Source: Conidiobolus incongruus B7586
Lineage: Eukaryota; Entomophthoromycota; Entomophthoromycetes; Entomophthorales; Conidiobolaceae
Assembly (NCBI GenBank): GCA_000697335.1
Contig: JNEM01010986.1
Span: 1-14,638 of the forward strand
DNA length: 14,638 nucleotides
Direction of reading: 5' to 3'
Of the stretch, positions 1-8,403 are shown one piece after another; within the stretch, counting starts at the first letter, position 1, and every line of letters begins with the position of its first letter. The translations under genes and the position numbers were made by a program. The notes under the pieces were generated by a model. The model saw nothing but the letters and a program-made list of their open reading frames with translations. It ran no database searches and was not told the origin of the DNA.

Positions 1-648
1 ATTAAATATTATATAATTAGTATTATTATGTAATTTTGATAAAAGATTATCTTTTAAAATATTGAATTATATAAACCTTAAATATTTATTTTAATGGTTT
101 ATTATGAAATAAATACAAACGTCCATTATATATTATATACTATATATTAATTTTTAAATATGTCATTAACCAATTTGTATTTAAATAATTTATTATTTTG
201 ATAATAAAAAAAGATTACTTATTAAGTTAAATATTATATAGAAAAGATCAATTTAATTATTTGGCAATTTAATATTATTGTAATGATATTTATAAGTTTT
301 ATATATTATCCATATATTATATATTTTTTGGTTTATATTTAAAAATAAAAATATAATAGATATAAAAAAATAAGAGTTATATGTTTATTATTATAAAATA
401 ATAAATATAAGTCATATGCAAAGAATGAATGAAAATATAAATAAATAATATGATTGCAGCAGAGTAAACACAAAATATTATTAAGTCAAAAAATTAATAT
501 TATTTGGCATTCTCTTATAACTATGATGGAGTATAAAAATAATAGTTTGAATATGGTGGTAGGATTAATCTTTCTGGTTATAAATAGTGAATATCTAAAA
601 CTTGAAATTTAGTTAATGTGGTGTGTTATATTTGTTGGATTGATTCTT
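1..648. other. AT-rich intergenic DNA at left edge
   Basis: This stretch is nearly all A and T, with many short A/T runs. I see no coding region, RNA gene or recognisable element in it. The last 150 bases should include the 3' untranslated region of the minus-strand repeat-protein gene to its right, but no clear canonical AATAAA signal for that gene was found here. Confidence 0.6.
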
Positions 649-723
649 TTAAGCTTCAAAGTGGTACAATGTCTTGTTGTCAATAGGTTTATCGACATCA
701 TCAACGTCATCCAAGATAATATA

Positions 724-1857
724 TCAATCTCTCCAGTCGTCGACCTCTTCGTATGGCTTAACGGGACCAATATCCTCGTATTCCTTGAAAGGACTAACAT
801 CCTCATAAGCCTTATAACCACCTACGTAGTCATCGACATACTCGTAGCGTTTGTCCCTCCAATCATCAACTTCCTCGTATGATTTATAGGGTGAAACATC
901 TTCATAAGTTTTGTAGCCACCTACGTAGTCATCAACATATTCATAGCGCTTGTCGTTCCAATCATCTACCTCTTCATAGGATTTATAATCGTCGACATCG
1001 CTATATGTCTTGTAGTCGCCTACAAAGAAATCGACATCCTCATACTTGTAGGGTTTGTCATCCCAGTTGTCAACGTCTTCATACGTTTTATAGTCGTCAA
1101 CATCATCGTAAGTCTTATAACCACCTACATAGTCATCAACATCTTCGTAGCGTTTGTCCCTCCAATCATCGACTTCGTATGATTTATAGGGTGAAACATC
1201 TTCGTAGCTCTTATAACCACCTACGTAGTCGCCAATATACTTATAGTGTCTATCGTTCCAGTCATCAACGTCTTCATTGACATATCTGTAACGCTTGGAT
1301 CTCCATCCATTGACGCCTTCGTAATATCTGATGGGACGAATTCTTATATAACGACGTGGTCTCCTTGAGTTCCAACCAGCCACCCTTGAGCGATATCTGG
1401 CTGGGCGACGACGTCTCCAAGGTCGAACATCCGAATAAGTTTTCATGGGGATGCCGCGTCTCACGAGTCCATCATTCACTGTCATCTCTCCACTAACTGC
1501 AGTCACTTGATTTCCAGCGTTCAGGTCCAATCCACCCTGGGGTCTCGGATCAAATGCTTCTATTAGCTGGCTACGAATTTTGTCTACAACTTCATGACGC
1601 ATAGAGTTGAATTCTGCATCTGATAACTTGTCGGAGGGGGTTTGGACCAGTTCAGAAGTGTCAACCCTTGTAGAATCAGGAGTCACTGGAGTTGGTGGGA
1701 CTGGCGCGACTGGCGCAACTGGTGCGCTAGTGGCTGGGGGCGTAAATGACTGAGTAAAAGGCCCGATATTCGGGACAAGCAGTTGAGGCGTAACTAGAGG
1801 CATTGCGTGATAAATGCTAACCACTGCAAATACAATAAAATGATTAAAGGATGTCAT
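724..1857 (-). CDS. Secreted Tyr/Asp/Trp-rich repeat protein with dibasic (Kex2-like) sites, 377 aa
   Basis: I do not recognise this as a named gene. The reading frame can be extended to a TTG at 1884, but the first ATG is at 1857 and opens directly onto a signal peptide (hydrophobic residues about 6-17, likely cleavage after HA near residue 18), so I place the start there. Domains in order: signal peptide; a Pro/Ala/Val/Thr-rich linker (about 19-61); a charged, probably helical stretch (about 67-103); a dibasic LVRR-G site at 132-135; an Arg-rich segment with WRRRR and RRPRR (about 145-180); then an acidic Tyr-rich tandem repeat to the end. Trp blocks of the form W-x-(D/S)-(K/R)-R-Y recur, with clean KR pairs at 188-189, 235-236, 303-304 and 336-337. 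Recurring phrases are YVGGYKTYEDV, SPYKSYEEVDDW and DKRYEYVDD. No membrane segment follows the signal peptide, so the product should be secreted. Its roles could include peptide precursor or Tyr-crosslinked wall or adhesive protein; both are inference. The gene shares its plan and the GGYKSY motif with the gene at 4308-4901 on the same strand. A TATA-like patch lies about 60 bases upstream. Confidence 0.85.
   Translation of the reverse strand: MTSFNHFIVFAVVSIYHAMPLVTPQLLVPNIGPFTQSFTPPATSAPVAPVAPVPPTPVTPDSTRVDTSELVQTPSDKLSDAEFNSMRHEVVDKIRSQLIEAFDPRPQGGLDLNAGNQVTAVSGEMTVNDGLVRRGIPMKTYSDVRPWRRRRPARYRSRVAGWNSRRPRRYIRIRPIRYYEGVNGWRSKRYRYVNEDVDDWNDRHYKYIGDYVGGYKSYEDVSPYKSYEVDDWRDKRYEDVDDYVGGYKTYDDVDDYKTYEDVDNWDDKPYKYEDVDFFVGDYKTYSDVDDYKSYEEVDDWNDKRYEYVDDYVGGYKTYEDVSPYKSYEEVDDWRDKRYEYVDDYVGGYKAYEDVSPFKEYEDIGPVKPYEEVDDWRD
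727..1305 (-). repeat. In-frame tandem repeat array of about 99 bp units
   Basis: On the plus strand the anchor cctacgtag or close variants of it recurs at about 821, 920, 1019, 1124 and 1220, giving spacings of 99, 99, 105 and 96 bases. All are multiples of three and correspond to 33, 33, 35 and 32 codons. In the protein each unit ends in a Trp block followed by KR-Y or a degenerate form of it. Each unit can be read as three sub-repeats of roughly 11 residues built on Y-x-x-Y-E-(D/E/Y)-V. The copy nearest the C-terminus is longer (42 residues between Trp blocks) and the copies nearest the N-terminus are more basic and more diverged. The array is richer in G+C than the flanks. Confidence 0.85.
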
Positions 1858-1884
1858 GATAATATATGAAAAATGTAAATGCAA

Positions 1885-2690
1885 AGTGGAAGTGTATGAT
1901 ATTAAATTAGGTTATAAGTATATTACAAAATTAAATTAACTACTATATAATGGTAATTTACGATTGATTTGTAAGAGCTTATATATTGATAGAAGTAGTA
2001 CGATATCGAGCTGTTACGTAATCTCAATATTGATGTTTTGGAAGTTGAATTAATTTCCTATTGAAATTTTGCAAACTGTACTCCAATCCAAATTCAGATC
2101 TACAAAATTTTTGTTGAGAATTTTAAATTCTTGGGGTTGAATTAATTATATGTTTAGTACGAAATACATATACCATTGTTGTTTTTGTTGAATATTATAA
2201 GGACTAAAATTAATGATTTAATTTGGTAATATTTGTTTTTATTATTTTAAAAATCAAAATTTTGTAATTAAAAATATTCAAAATATACCTGAAATCATAA
2301 TGTGAATAAAAAGATTTGTTGAAATATTGTGTGAATAATTGCTGGTAAAATGGATATTGAATTAAGCTCGGTTTTGAATGCTAAAAATTATGAATATTGG
2401 TGTAGGAACTATTAGTTATAATTAAAAATATTATGTTTTTTGATTTAATAGTGAATAAAAAAGTGTGGCAAGTGACAATTTAAAATAGCTTTTAATGTTA
2501 TTATATAATAATTTTGCTATTTACAGTTAATATTATTCTGTTAATGATTTATAGCTTAATTTAGTTCCAAATTTAAAAAATATTATCTGATATAGTATAT
2601 TTTGTATGTGGAAAGGACATAAACTAAATTCTACAACCAAGTTTAATACCACAAATGTGATTAATATATATTTAATCAAAAAAATAAAAA
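1885..2690. other. AT-rich intergenic DNA, upstream region of the repeat-protein gene
   Basis: No coding region is supported here. On the minus strand the stretch immediately upstream of the ATG at 1857 contains TATA-like sequence (around 1908-1925), a plausible promoter region. A slightly less AT-rich patch at about 1970-2110 might hold control sites, but no known motif was recognised. Confidence 0.4.
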
Positions 2691-2695
2691 ATTGT

Positions 2696-3019
2696 TGTTA
2701 GCCCAGAAACTCACACTAGCTCAAGAGTCCGGTTTCTTCCTTGATTCGAACTGTTTCTCACTATACTCATACCCGGATAACATTCTCTCATTATGATTGT
2801 AGCACAACCCAAGTCAACAACACCGACTGGTTACATACGCCACGGACCAATAATATCAAATACACTTGCTTCCTAAATGAAACACCAAACGGACTGATCT
2901 TAGTAGCTCTCTATCTCATTACAACCTATAAACTCTCCATTTACTCATATCTGATAATTCTCCCGTAATCATATTTTTGTTGTAGTTATTTGAAAAACCG
3001 CTTTCTCAAGAAGCTGTCA
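2696..3019 (+). mobile_element. Probable lone LTR, fossil of an LTR retrotransposon
   Basis: This island is clearly richer in G+C than the surrounding DNA. It can be bounded by TG at the left (TGTTAGCCC) and CA at the right (GCTGTCA), and the two ends form an imperfect short inverted repeat (TGTTAGC against TGACAGC), as LTRs do. A TATAAA at 2927-2932 would fit a plus-strand promoter in U3. No internal coding region or primer-binding site adjoins it, and no convincing target-site duplication was found, so it looks like an old lone LTR. The family is not determined. The exact right end is uncertain; 2971 is an alternative. A reading frame of 75 codons across 2741-2968 shows no protein-like features. 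Confidence 0.4.
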
Positions 3020-3208
3020 GTTTTATTTGGTTAAATTGAAATTTTAATATCAGATTATATTCAGATATTTGAATAATTATCAAATTTTACTTCAAATGAA
3101 TAAATTAATAGACTGTAATAGGTTAAATAAGGTATAATATGTATCATAATAAATATTATGAATTTACAAATTTATAATTTTTTTACAATTTGGTTTATTT
3201 TCAAATAT

Positions 3209-3542
3209 TGACACTGGCTGAGAAGTCAAGTGTCCAATAACTTTTAAGTAAATAGTCGTCTTCCGGGACGGCACCTGTTTGGTGATATAAAAGGGGTAAT
3301 TTATTGTTTAACCTGGATTATTGGGCTGTACCCTAGGAAGAGGACCGACGTGATAATTTGGTTGTAGTCGGTATATTTATAGTTTGCTTGACGTGTCTTC
3401 CGAGCGTACGAACCGTACGTCGGATGGAACGATTGATTGCATTGCTCGGGTGTATTTTGTGGTCACGTTGCAGGTGGATCTGTGACGGGGTTCTCGAATG
3501 AATTGAATTGTTAAGGACGAACGGGTCCTCCGGCCCGTGACA
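3209..3542 (-). mobile_element. Lone LTR of a probable Ty3/gypsy-like retrotransposon
   Basis: This 334-base island differs sharply in composition from its flanks. Read on the minus strand it begins TGTCACGGGCC and ends CCAGTGTCA, giving TG...CA ends with a short imperfect inverted repeat. A good TATA box (CTATAAATA on the minus strand, 3374-3382) is followed about 75 bases later by an AATAAA (minus strand, 3300-3305), the order expected of U3 then R. The bases ATAT flank both ends (3205-3208 and 3543-3546), which could be a target-site duplication, although such a match is common by chance in AT-rich DNA. There is no internal region next to it, so it is a lone LTR left after recombination. 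The gypsy assignment rests only on the end sequence and size. Confidence 0.6.
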
Positions 3543-3546
3543 ATAT

Positions 3547-4260
3547 TATAACTTTACAATTTATTATTGAACTAATAGTTAAAATTTCAATATATCTATC
3601 AATTAGTCATAATATTTCAGGATTATAATTCATGAATCATATTTATCAAATTTAATTTTTATTAACCAATTGAAATTAAAATAATATTAAAATTTTAATC
3701 AATCAACCTAAGATTTATAGTTAAAATTATTTAAACTTTTGTACTTATAACCAAACAGATTTAAATATAATTATTATTAATAAAATATAATAATCAATAA
3801 AAAGAGTTTGATTAATTAAAATTAAATTGTACTCAATATTATGTTTGAAATATTGATTTTTTTTTCATATATTATACTATAATATAGAAAATTTATTATT
3901 AAATCATATATATTTTTTATGAATTATCTGATAGATATTAACTATATTTGACAAAGACCATAATGATATATACTAGTAAAAGATTTTTATATAATTAGAA
4001 ATATTATGTAAAATTAAATATATTTTTGGAATATTTTAATAATTTGAATAGATGTTATCAGAATAATTAGTTAATTAACATGAACTCGCAATGCTTTAAA
4101 AAGGTATTAATAATTGTAGCACTGATTATTGAAGATTGAATAACATGTAATTAAATAATATAAATAGATTATAAAAATATACTTAATTACATCTACTATA
4201 ATTTATATAAAATCATAGAATTAAGCTATAACAATGTGTTCAATTGTGTGATCAAATGCA
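3547..4260. other. AT-rich intergenic DNA
   Basis: I see only A/T-rich sequence with short homopolymer and AT-dinucleotide runs. No gene, RNA or element is supported. The right end should contain the 3' flank of the Gly/Tyr-rich protein gene. Confidence 0.5.
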
Positions 4261-4270
4261 ATGTGTAATA

Positions 4271-4276
4271 TTTATT
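4271..4276 (-). terminator. Candidate polyadenylation signal AATAAA for the Gly/Tyr-rich protein gene
   Basis: The minus strand reads AATAAA about 32 bases after the TAA stop of the gene at 4308-4901, followed by TG-containing sequence. Position and motif fit a eukaryotic poly(A) signal, but AATAAA is frequent by chance in DNA of this composition. Confidence 0.4.
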
Positions 4277-4307
4277 CAGAATTCTAATATGATTTAGGAA
4301 TATGAAT

Positions 4308-4901
4308 TTAATAATCGTTACCATAGTCATTGTCATAGCCGCCACCATAGCTCTTGTGACCACCGTAACCACCATAACCTTTGTCGTGGCCGCCATAGCC
4401 ACCACCATAGCCATTATCATACCCACCGTAACCACCACCATAGCTCTTTCCTCCATAACCACCATAGCCTCTGTAAGGACCTGAGCCTCCGTAGCTCTTA
4501 TAGCCACCGTAGTCACCTCTACGATATAAGTTGTAGTTGTCATCACCGCCGTAGTAACGGTCACCGCCATAGTTCTTATATCCACCATAGTTCTTTCCTC
4601 GTCCATAACCGCCGTAGTCTCCATAATCTCTGTAAGAACCTGGGCGACCATAACTCTTGTAACCATCGTCATAACCACGACGAGAGATATGTTGAGCACC
4701 GACTTCATTTAATGCTTCAGCAGCACCGGCTGGGAGCGGATTCTGTGGAACGGGAGCAATAGGTGCAGCTGCTGGAACTCCAGCAGCACCCAAAGGAAGT
4801 TGACTAGAAGTACCGGCAGCACCTAAAACGCCGGTTAAGGGATTGGAGCCTACGAGAGCAGAGCAGGCAGTAATGAAGGTCAAAGCGATAAATTTAGTCA
4901 T
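4308..4901 (-). CDS. Secreted Gly/Tyr-rich protein with dibasic processing sites, 197 aa
   Basis: I do not recognise a named gene. The start ATG at 4901 opens a typical signal peptide (MTKFIALTFITACSALVG, about residues 1-18). An Ala/Pro/Gly-rich linker (about 20-62) is followed by a short helical stretch (AEALNEVGAQ, 61-70) and a dibasic site SRR-G at 73-76. From there the chain is nearly all Gly and Tyr with scattered Lys, Arg, Asp, Asn and His: repeats of GGY, YGGYGG and (G/D)GYKSYG. A second RR-G site lies at 127-129 and starts a second copy of the same phrase, so the tail is a rough duplication. The protein has no membrane segment after the signal peptide and no Cys in the tail. Its composition resembles extracellular Gly/Tyr-rich structural proteins, which can be crosslinked through Tyr; this is inference. 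It shares its plan and the GGYKSY motif with the protein encoded at 724-1857. A +1 overlapping frame stays open only because the GGY codons are repetitive. Confidence 0.88.
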   Translation of the reverse strand: MTKFIALTFITACSALVGSNPLTGVLGAAGTSSQLPLGAAGVPAAAPIAPVPQNPLPAGAAEALNEVGAQHISRRGYDDGYKSYGRPGSYRDYGDYGGYGRGKNYGGYKNYGGDRYYGGDDNYNLYRRGDYGGYKSYGGSGPYRGYGGYGGKSYGGGYGGYDNGYGGGYGGHDKGYGGYGGHKSYGGGYDNDYGNDY

Positions 4902-4904
4902 GTT

Positions 4905-6705
4905 GTAAAATGCACAATAAATATTTCTATGAAATATAAAATAGATGAATTAATAATTTTTAACATATTAATCCCATGATATTTATATATTCAAAAATCA
5001 AGGTATTGGTAAGCTTATTGTTGACATTTGATGATGATTTACCCACCAAAAGTTGAAGTGTCCTCGAGACTATGATGATCATAATAATTTTTCGTGGGGG
5101 TATGATTTCGAGATTTTTACCAATAATCTGGGGTCAAATTGAGCGAATAGCAACTTGAAGATTATCAAAATGTAAATAAATAATAAAGTGAAAAATAAGA
5201 TTTATGTTGAGTTTCTATTTGTACAAGTTGAGTCTATGCTTGATTTTCATTTTTACTTCCGATTTAGTATTGATCCTATATTTTCGAGTTCCTTTTGAGC
5301 AATAAAGCCAATTCTTAGATACAGATTCATCTATTATTTGTCAATAATATCCCTATTGAATCGTTTCTAAAAATAAATCAGGATTCAAATTCCAAGTCTT
5401 ATCAATTTTCTCCTTTTTTAGATTTGTGACAAATCCATTAAATTTAAAACTTTCAAATTTGATATATTTTTAGAGCTAATTTACAGCAAAATCAACATTA
5501 ATTAGTGAATAGTTTTTCATAAATTAGGTAATAATTTAATATAAAAATATCCAAATAAATTCATTATTAGATCCAAAAATTCTTATTCCATTTTAATAAT
5601 TATATATGTATTTTTGGAACTATTATATTTGAATATAAATATTACATAATATTCTTAATTTGAACAAAAATAAATCAAAAATTTATATATCAAAATGATA
5701 ATAAATTATGATATTTTGAATCTGTTTAAAATTCGAATCATTTTTGAAATATTATTCTGGCTTTTGTTTAATAATCATATGTACCTCATGAATTAAATAT
5801 AGCATCAATATAGCTAAAATCTTTTTAGCAATTAATAATTGAAAGTAATATAGTCGTTTAAATAATTTTTAACTAAATTGTAAAAAATTTATACCCTTAT
5901 AAAAGTTAATTAATATTTCTATTTTTAAAAAATATATGATATTTCGCAATAAAAGGTTAGATAATAACTTAAATGAATTATATCCAAGTGATAAGATTAT
6001 TTAACCGATATTTTGAATCCAATAAATTGATTTATTATTTGAAATTAATCAAATACCATAAATTTAGAATAGTTATTATATTTACAAAAAACTAAAATAT
6101 CATTTTCCCATTTATTAATTATATTTATTATTTATTGTTTAAAAATTCAAATTTCATATTGTCATAAGTAAACTATCCATATGTATATATTCAATTTTTA
6201 TAAAGATTATATTTTGGTCCTGTATATTAAAATTATTCTAGAATAATATAAATATATATTTGGAATACAGTATACATAATAAGGTCAAAACACTTGAACA
6301 GTTTAATTCAATTAATATCATTTTATAAAACTTTATCTATTATATCTAAATTTTATAAATAATGTTAAAATGAGTATTTCATTATTCAAATAGTAAAATC
6401 AAATTTTATTTTTAAATTTCAAATCATATATTATTGGACTAGATGACAAAGTATAAATAGAATAGCATCCTAGCTTGATATTAAACTATATTCAGTATAA
6501 GGATTTTATATAATGACATATATAATAATAACAATAATAATAATAATTAATATAGACTGTTTAAACTCTTGCTCAGAATAATTATATTCATTTTATAACT
6601 TAATGCATGGGTATTATTCTATTCAAGAGGGTATGTTATTAATATGATAAATAATAACAGAAATAAATTAATTTCAAAATATGAGATAGTATAATAATAT
6701 TTAAA
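4905..6705. other. AT-rich intergenic DNA with a less AT-rich patch near the left end
   Basis: About 1.8 kb with no supported gene. The stretch at about 5030-5170, which is 130-270 bases upstream of the ATG at 4901, is less AT-rich and has unusual G runs (gtggggg, ctggggtc) and a CTCGAG palindrome, so it may hold promoter elements for the Gly/Tyr-rich gene. The remainder is A/T-rich, including a (TAA)n run at 6521-6550. Confidence 0.4.
6521..6550. repeat. Short (TAA)n microsatellite
   Basis: Around ten imperfect TAA units with one interrupting C. This is a simple repeat typical of AT-rich genomes and has no visible function. Confidence 0.7.
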
Positions 6706-6707
6706 TG

Positions 6708-6713
6708 TTTATT
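6708..6713 (-). terminator. Candidate polyadenylation signal AATAAA for the six-cysteine protein gene
   Basis: AATAAA on the minus strand lies about 15 bases past the TAA stop of the gene at 6728-7075. The position is suitable, but the motif is common by chance here. Confidence 0.35.
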
Positions 6714-6727
6714 AGTATAAATTATGC

Positions 6728-7075
6728 TTATTCTCTACGGTTATATGAGCAAGTTAAATTGTATCGATTAACCATTTCATAAGCAAAAACCCAATGATTG
6801 TACAAATTAGGACAATCATAATTCAATATAACCGCATCCATAACGGGTGGTTCCTTTCTCAGAATACAGCCTCCAGGTTGAGAATTTTTATGAGGAATTT
6901 TGTACTCTCTGTATTGGCATCGAGTATATCTATTAACATTATTACAATGAAACTGCATATTATATATATTCCCAATAAGGTTGACGTAACCGACTTCAAA
7001 GGGATCTGGGCATTTTTCTTGAGCGGTGACAAAAGCAATAGAGAGTGAGGATAATACTGATATTTGTTTAAACAT
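6728..7075 (-). CDS. Small secreted six-cysteine protein, 115 aa, unknown function
   Basis: I do not recognise the family. The ATG at 7075 opens a signal peptide (MFKQISVLSSLSIAFVTA, likely cleavage before QEK at residue 19). The mature part of about 97 residues has exactly six Cys at 22, 44, 53, 70, 88 and 109, consistent with three disulfide bonds. It has a PGGC turn at 67-70, a single Trp at 95 and one N-glycosylation sequon NLT at 106-108. It is rich in Asn and Tyr, and the C-terminus ends in RRE. There is no transmembrane segment after the signal. Size and Cys content match the broad class of small secreted cysteine-rich proteins that fungi export to their wall or to a host; no specific role can be read from the sequence. 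It lies on the same strand as the two Tyr-rich genes, about 1.8 kb upstream of the nearer one. A TATTTAAATAT stretch about 60 bases before the ATG is a possible TATA element. Confidence 0.8.
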   Translation of the reverse strand: MFKQISVLSSLSIAFVTAQEKCPDPFEVGYVNLIGNIYNMQFHCNNVNRYTRCQYREYKIPHKNSQPGGCILRKEPPVMDAVILNYDCPNLYNHWVFAYEMVNRYNLTCSYNRRE

Positions 7076-7084
7076 TTTGAAAGT

Positions 7085-8400
7085 TAATAGAATGAAATTG
7101 CTGATGATTTTTTAATATGACAGTAGGATATTTAAATAGTATCTTTGCATAGTATTAATAGACTGCATAAAATTTCAATTATATTTAATTGACACAAGTC
7201 TTGATTAATTTTACACTCTACAATAACGGTGATTGGATATGATTTTGGTGATCACTGATTTTTTTAATTTTATAAATTAAATTTGAAAATATATTTGATA
7301 GACTTTAAATTATGTATAAAGCATATATAATATATATATTATCATTTTTTCTTGAAAAATTGGGTATAATATTAAATTTGTTTTAATATTTTATCATTCA
7401 AAATAAATGGTGTTTATTCAAATTCATTTTTTTGATTCATTTAAATATTAGTAAGTATAATATGTAAAAAAATAAATAATTATTAATTATAGACAATTAT
7501 TAATTAATTTCCCTCTATTTGTTTGAAAATTTTTTATAATTTTAGATATGCGGATTATAAAATAATTCCACTATTTGATCTTCAAATATTCTATGAAAAT
7601 CCTGAATTGTTTATGAATTTTAATTTCTGATATAGAAATCAATAAAATTTGCTAAAACTCTAGTTTATCAGTATCTACTGATTTGTGATATAAATGTAAA
7701 GCATAATTCATTCAGTATCTACATGAAAAGATGATAAACTTCTATTGAAAGTTTAATTTGTCTGAATATTTTTGTTTGCTTAATATAAATTCAGAGTTTA
7801 AAGTTATAGTATACACATGATATAATATATTTTAATATCAATAATAATCGTGTTAAATTTAAAATATTCAATTATATCATAAATTCAGTTGCTTTCTAAA
7901 ATCAAAAAGATTTCTTAAATATTGAAATATGCCTTTAGGAGAGAATTAAAAATAGACTTAAAAATAGAAATTTTAATATATTAAAAGATATTTTAATATA
8001 GCCTGATATTTAATTATATACAATACATATTATCCAGATAGTGAAAAATAAGCAAAATTATTAATAACACTTTATGTTATGAATGCAAAGAGATCAATTC
8101 AAACAAAGCTAGCAAGTTTGAAGATTGAAATATCATAATCTTATATTAAATAAAATATTCTAAATTCCTTGTACAATATATCACAAAATTATCAATATTT
8201 TTTTCAATATTTATGAGATATATTTTTATAATAATTAAATAAAATGAAATTATGCTATATTGACAATTTTTTTGAAGTTATTTTTATATATTATTTTTTT
8301 AAAAATATAAATTGTTAAAGAAATGACTGAAATATTTAGTGACTTAGTTTGAACTATGTACAATACTATTGGTTGGTTGATTTGATCCTTATATTAAAAT
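7085..8400. other. AT-rich intergenic DNA
   Basis: About 1.3 kb, nearly all A and T. The first 150 bases form the upstream region of the six-cysteine gene on the minus strand. Nothing else is recognised. Confidence 0.5.
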
Positions 8401-8403
8401 AAT

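Noticed and set aside
616-1280. Plus-strand open frames (616-882, hydrophobic; 879-1280, His/Ser/Arg-rich) opposite the repeat gene
   Set aside because: They are antisense readings of the 99 bp repeat array. Their odd composition follows from the repeats and they have no start context or independent support.
1858-1884. Upstream extension of the repeat protein to a TTG start
   Set aside because: The first ATG at 1857 opens directly on the signal peptide. A TTG start is unlikely in a eukaryotic nuclear gene.
2735-2760. tRNA-like word TTCGAA within the sequence CTTGATTCGAACTG
   Set aside because: No pairing T stem, acceptor stem or anticodon arm could be drawn around it on either strand.
2741-2968. 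A 75-codon plus-strand frame
   Set aside because: It lies within the LTR-like island, has no recognisable protein features and is explained by the island's higher G+C.
4226-4708. A 160-codon minus-strand frame overlapping the Gly/Tyr-rich gene, and a plus-strand frame at 4302-4484
   Set aside because: Both stay open because the repeated Gly and Tyr codons lack stops in the other frames. The Met/Val/Thr-only translation is not protein-like.
6794-7048. Plus-strand frame opposite the six-cysteine gene
   Set aside because: It is the antisense shadow of a gene with a clear signal peptide and Cys pattern.
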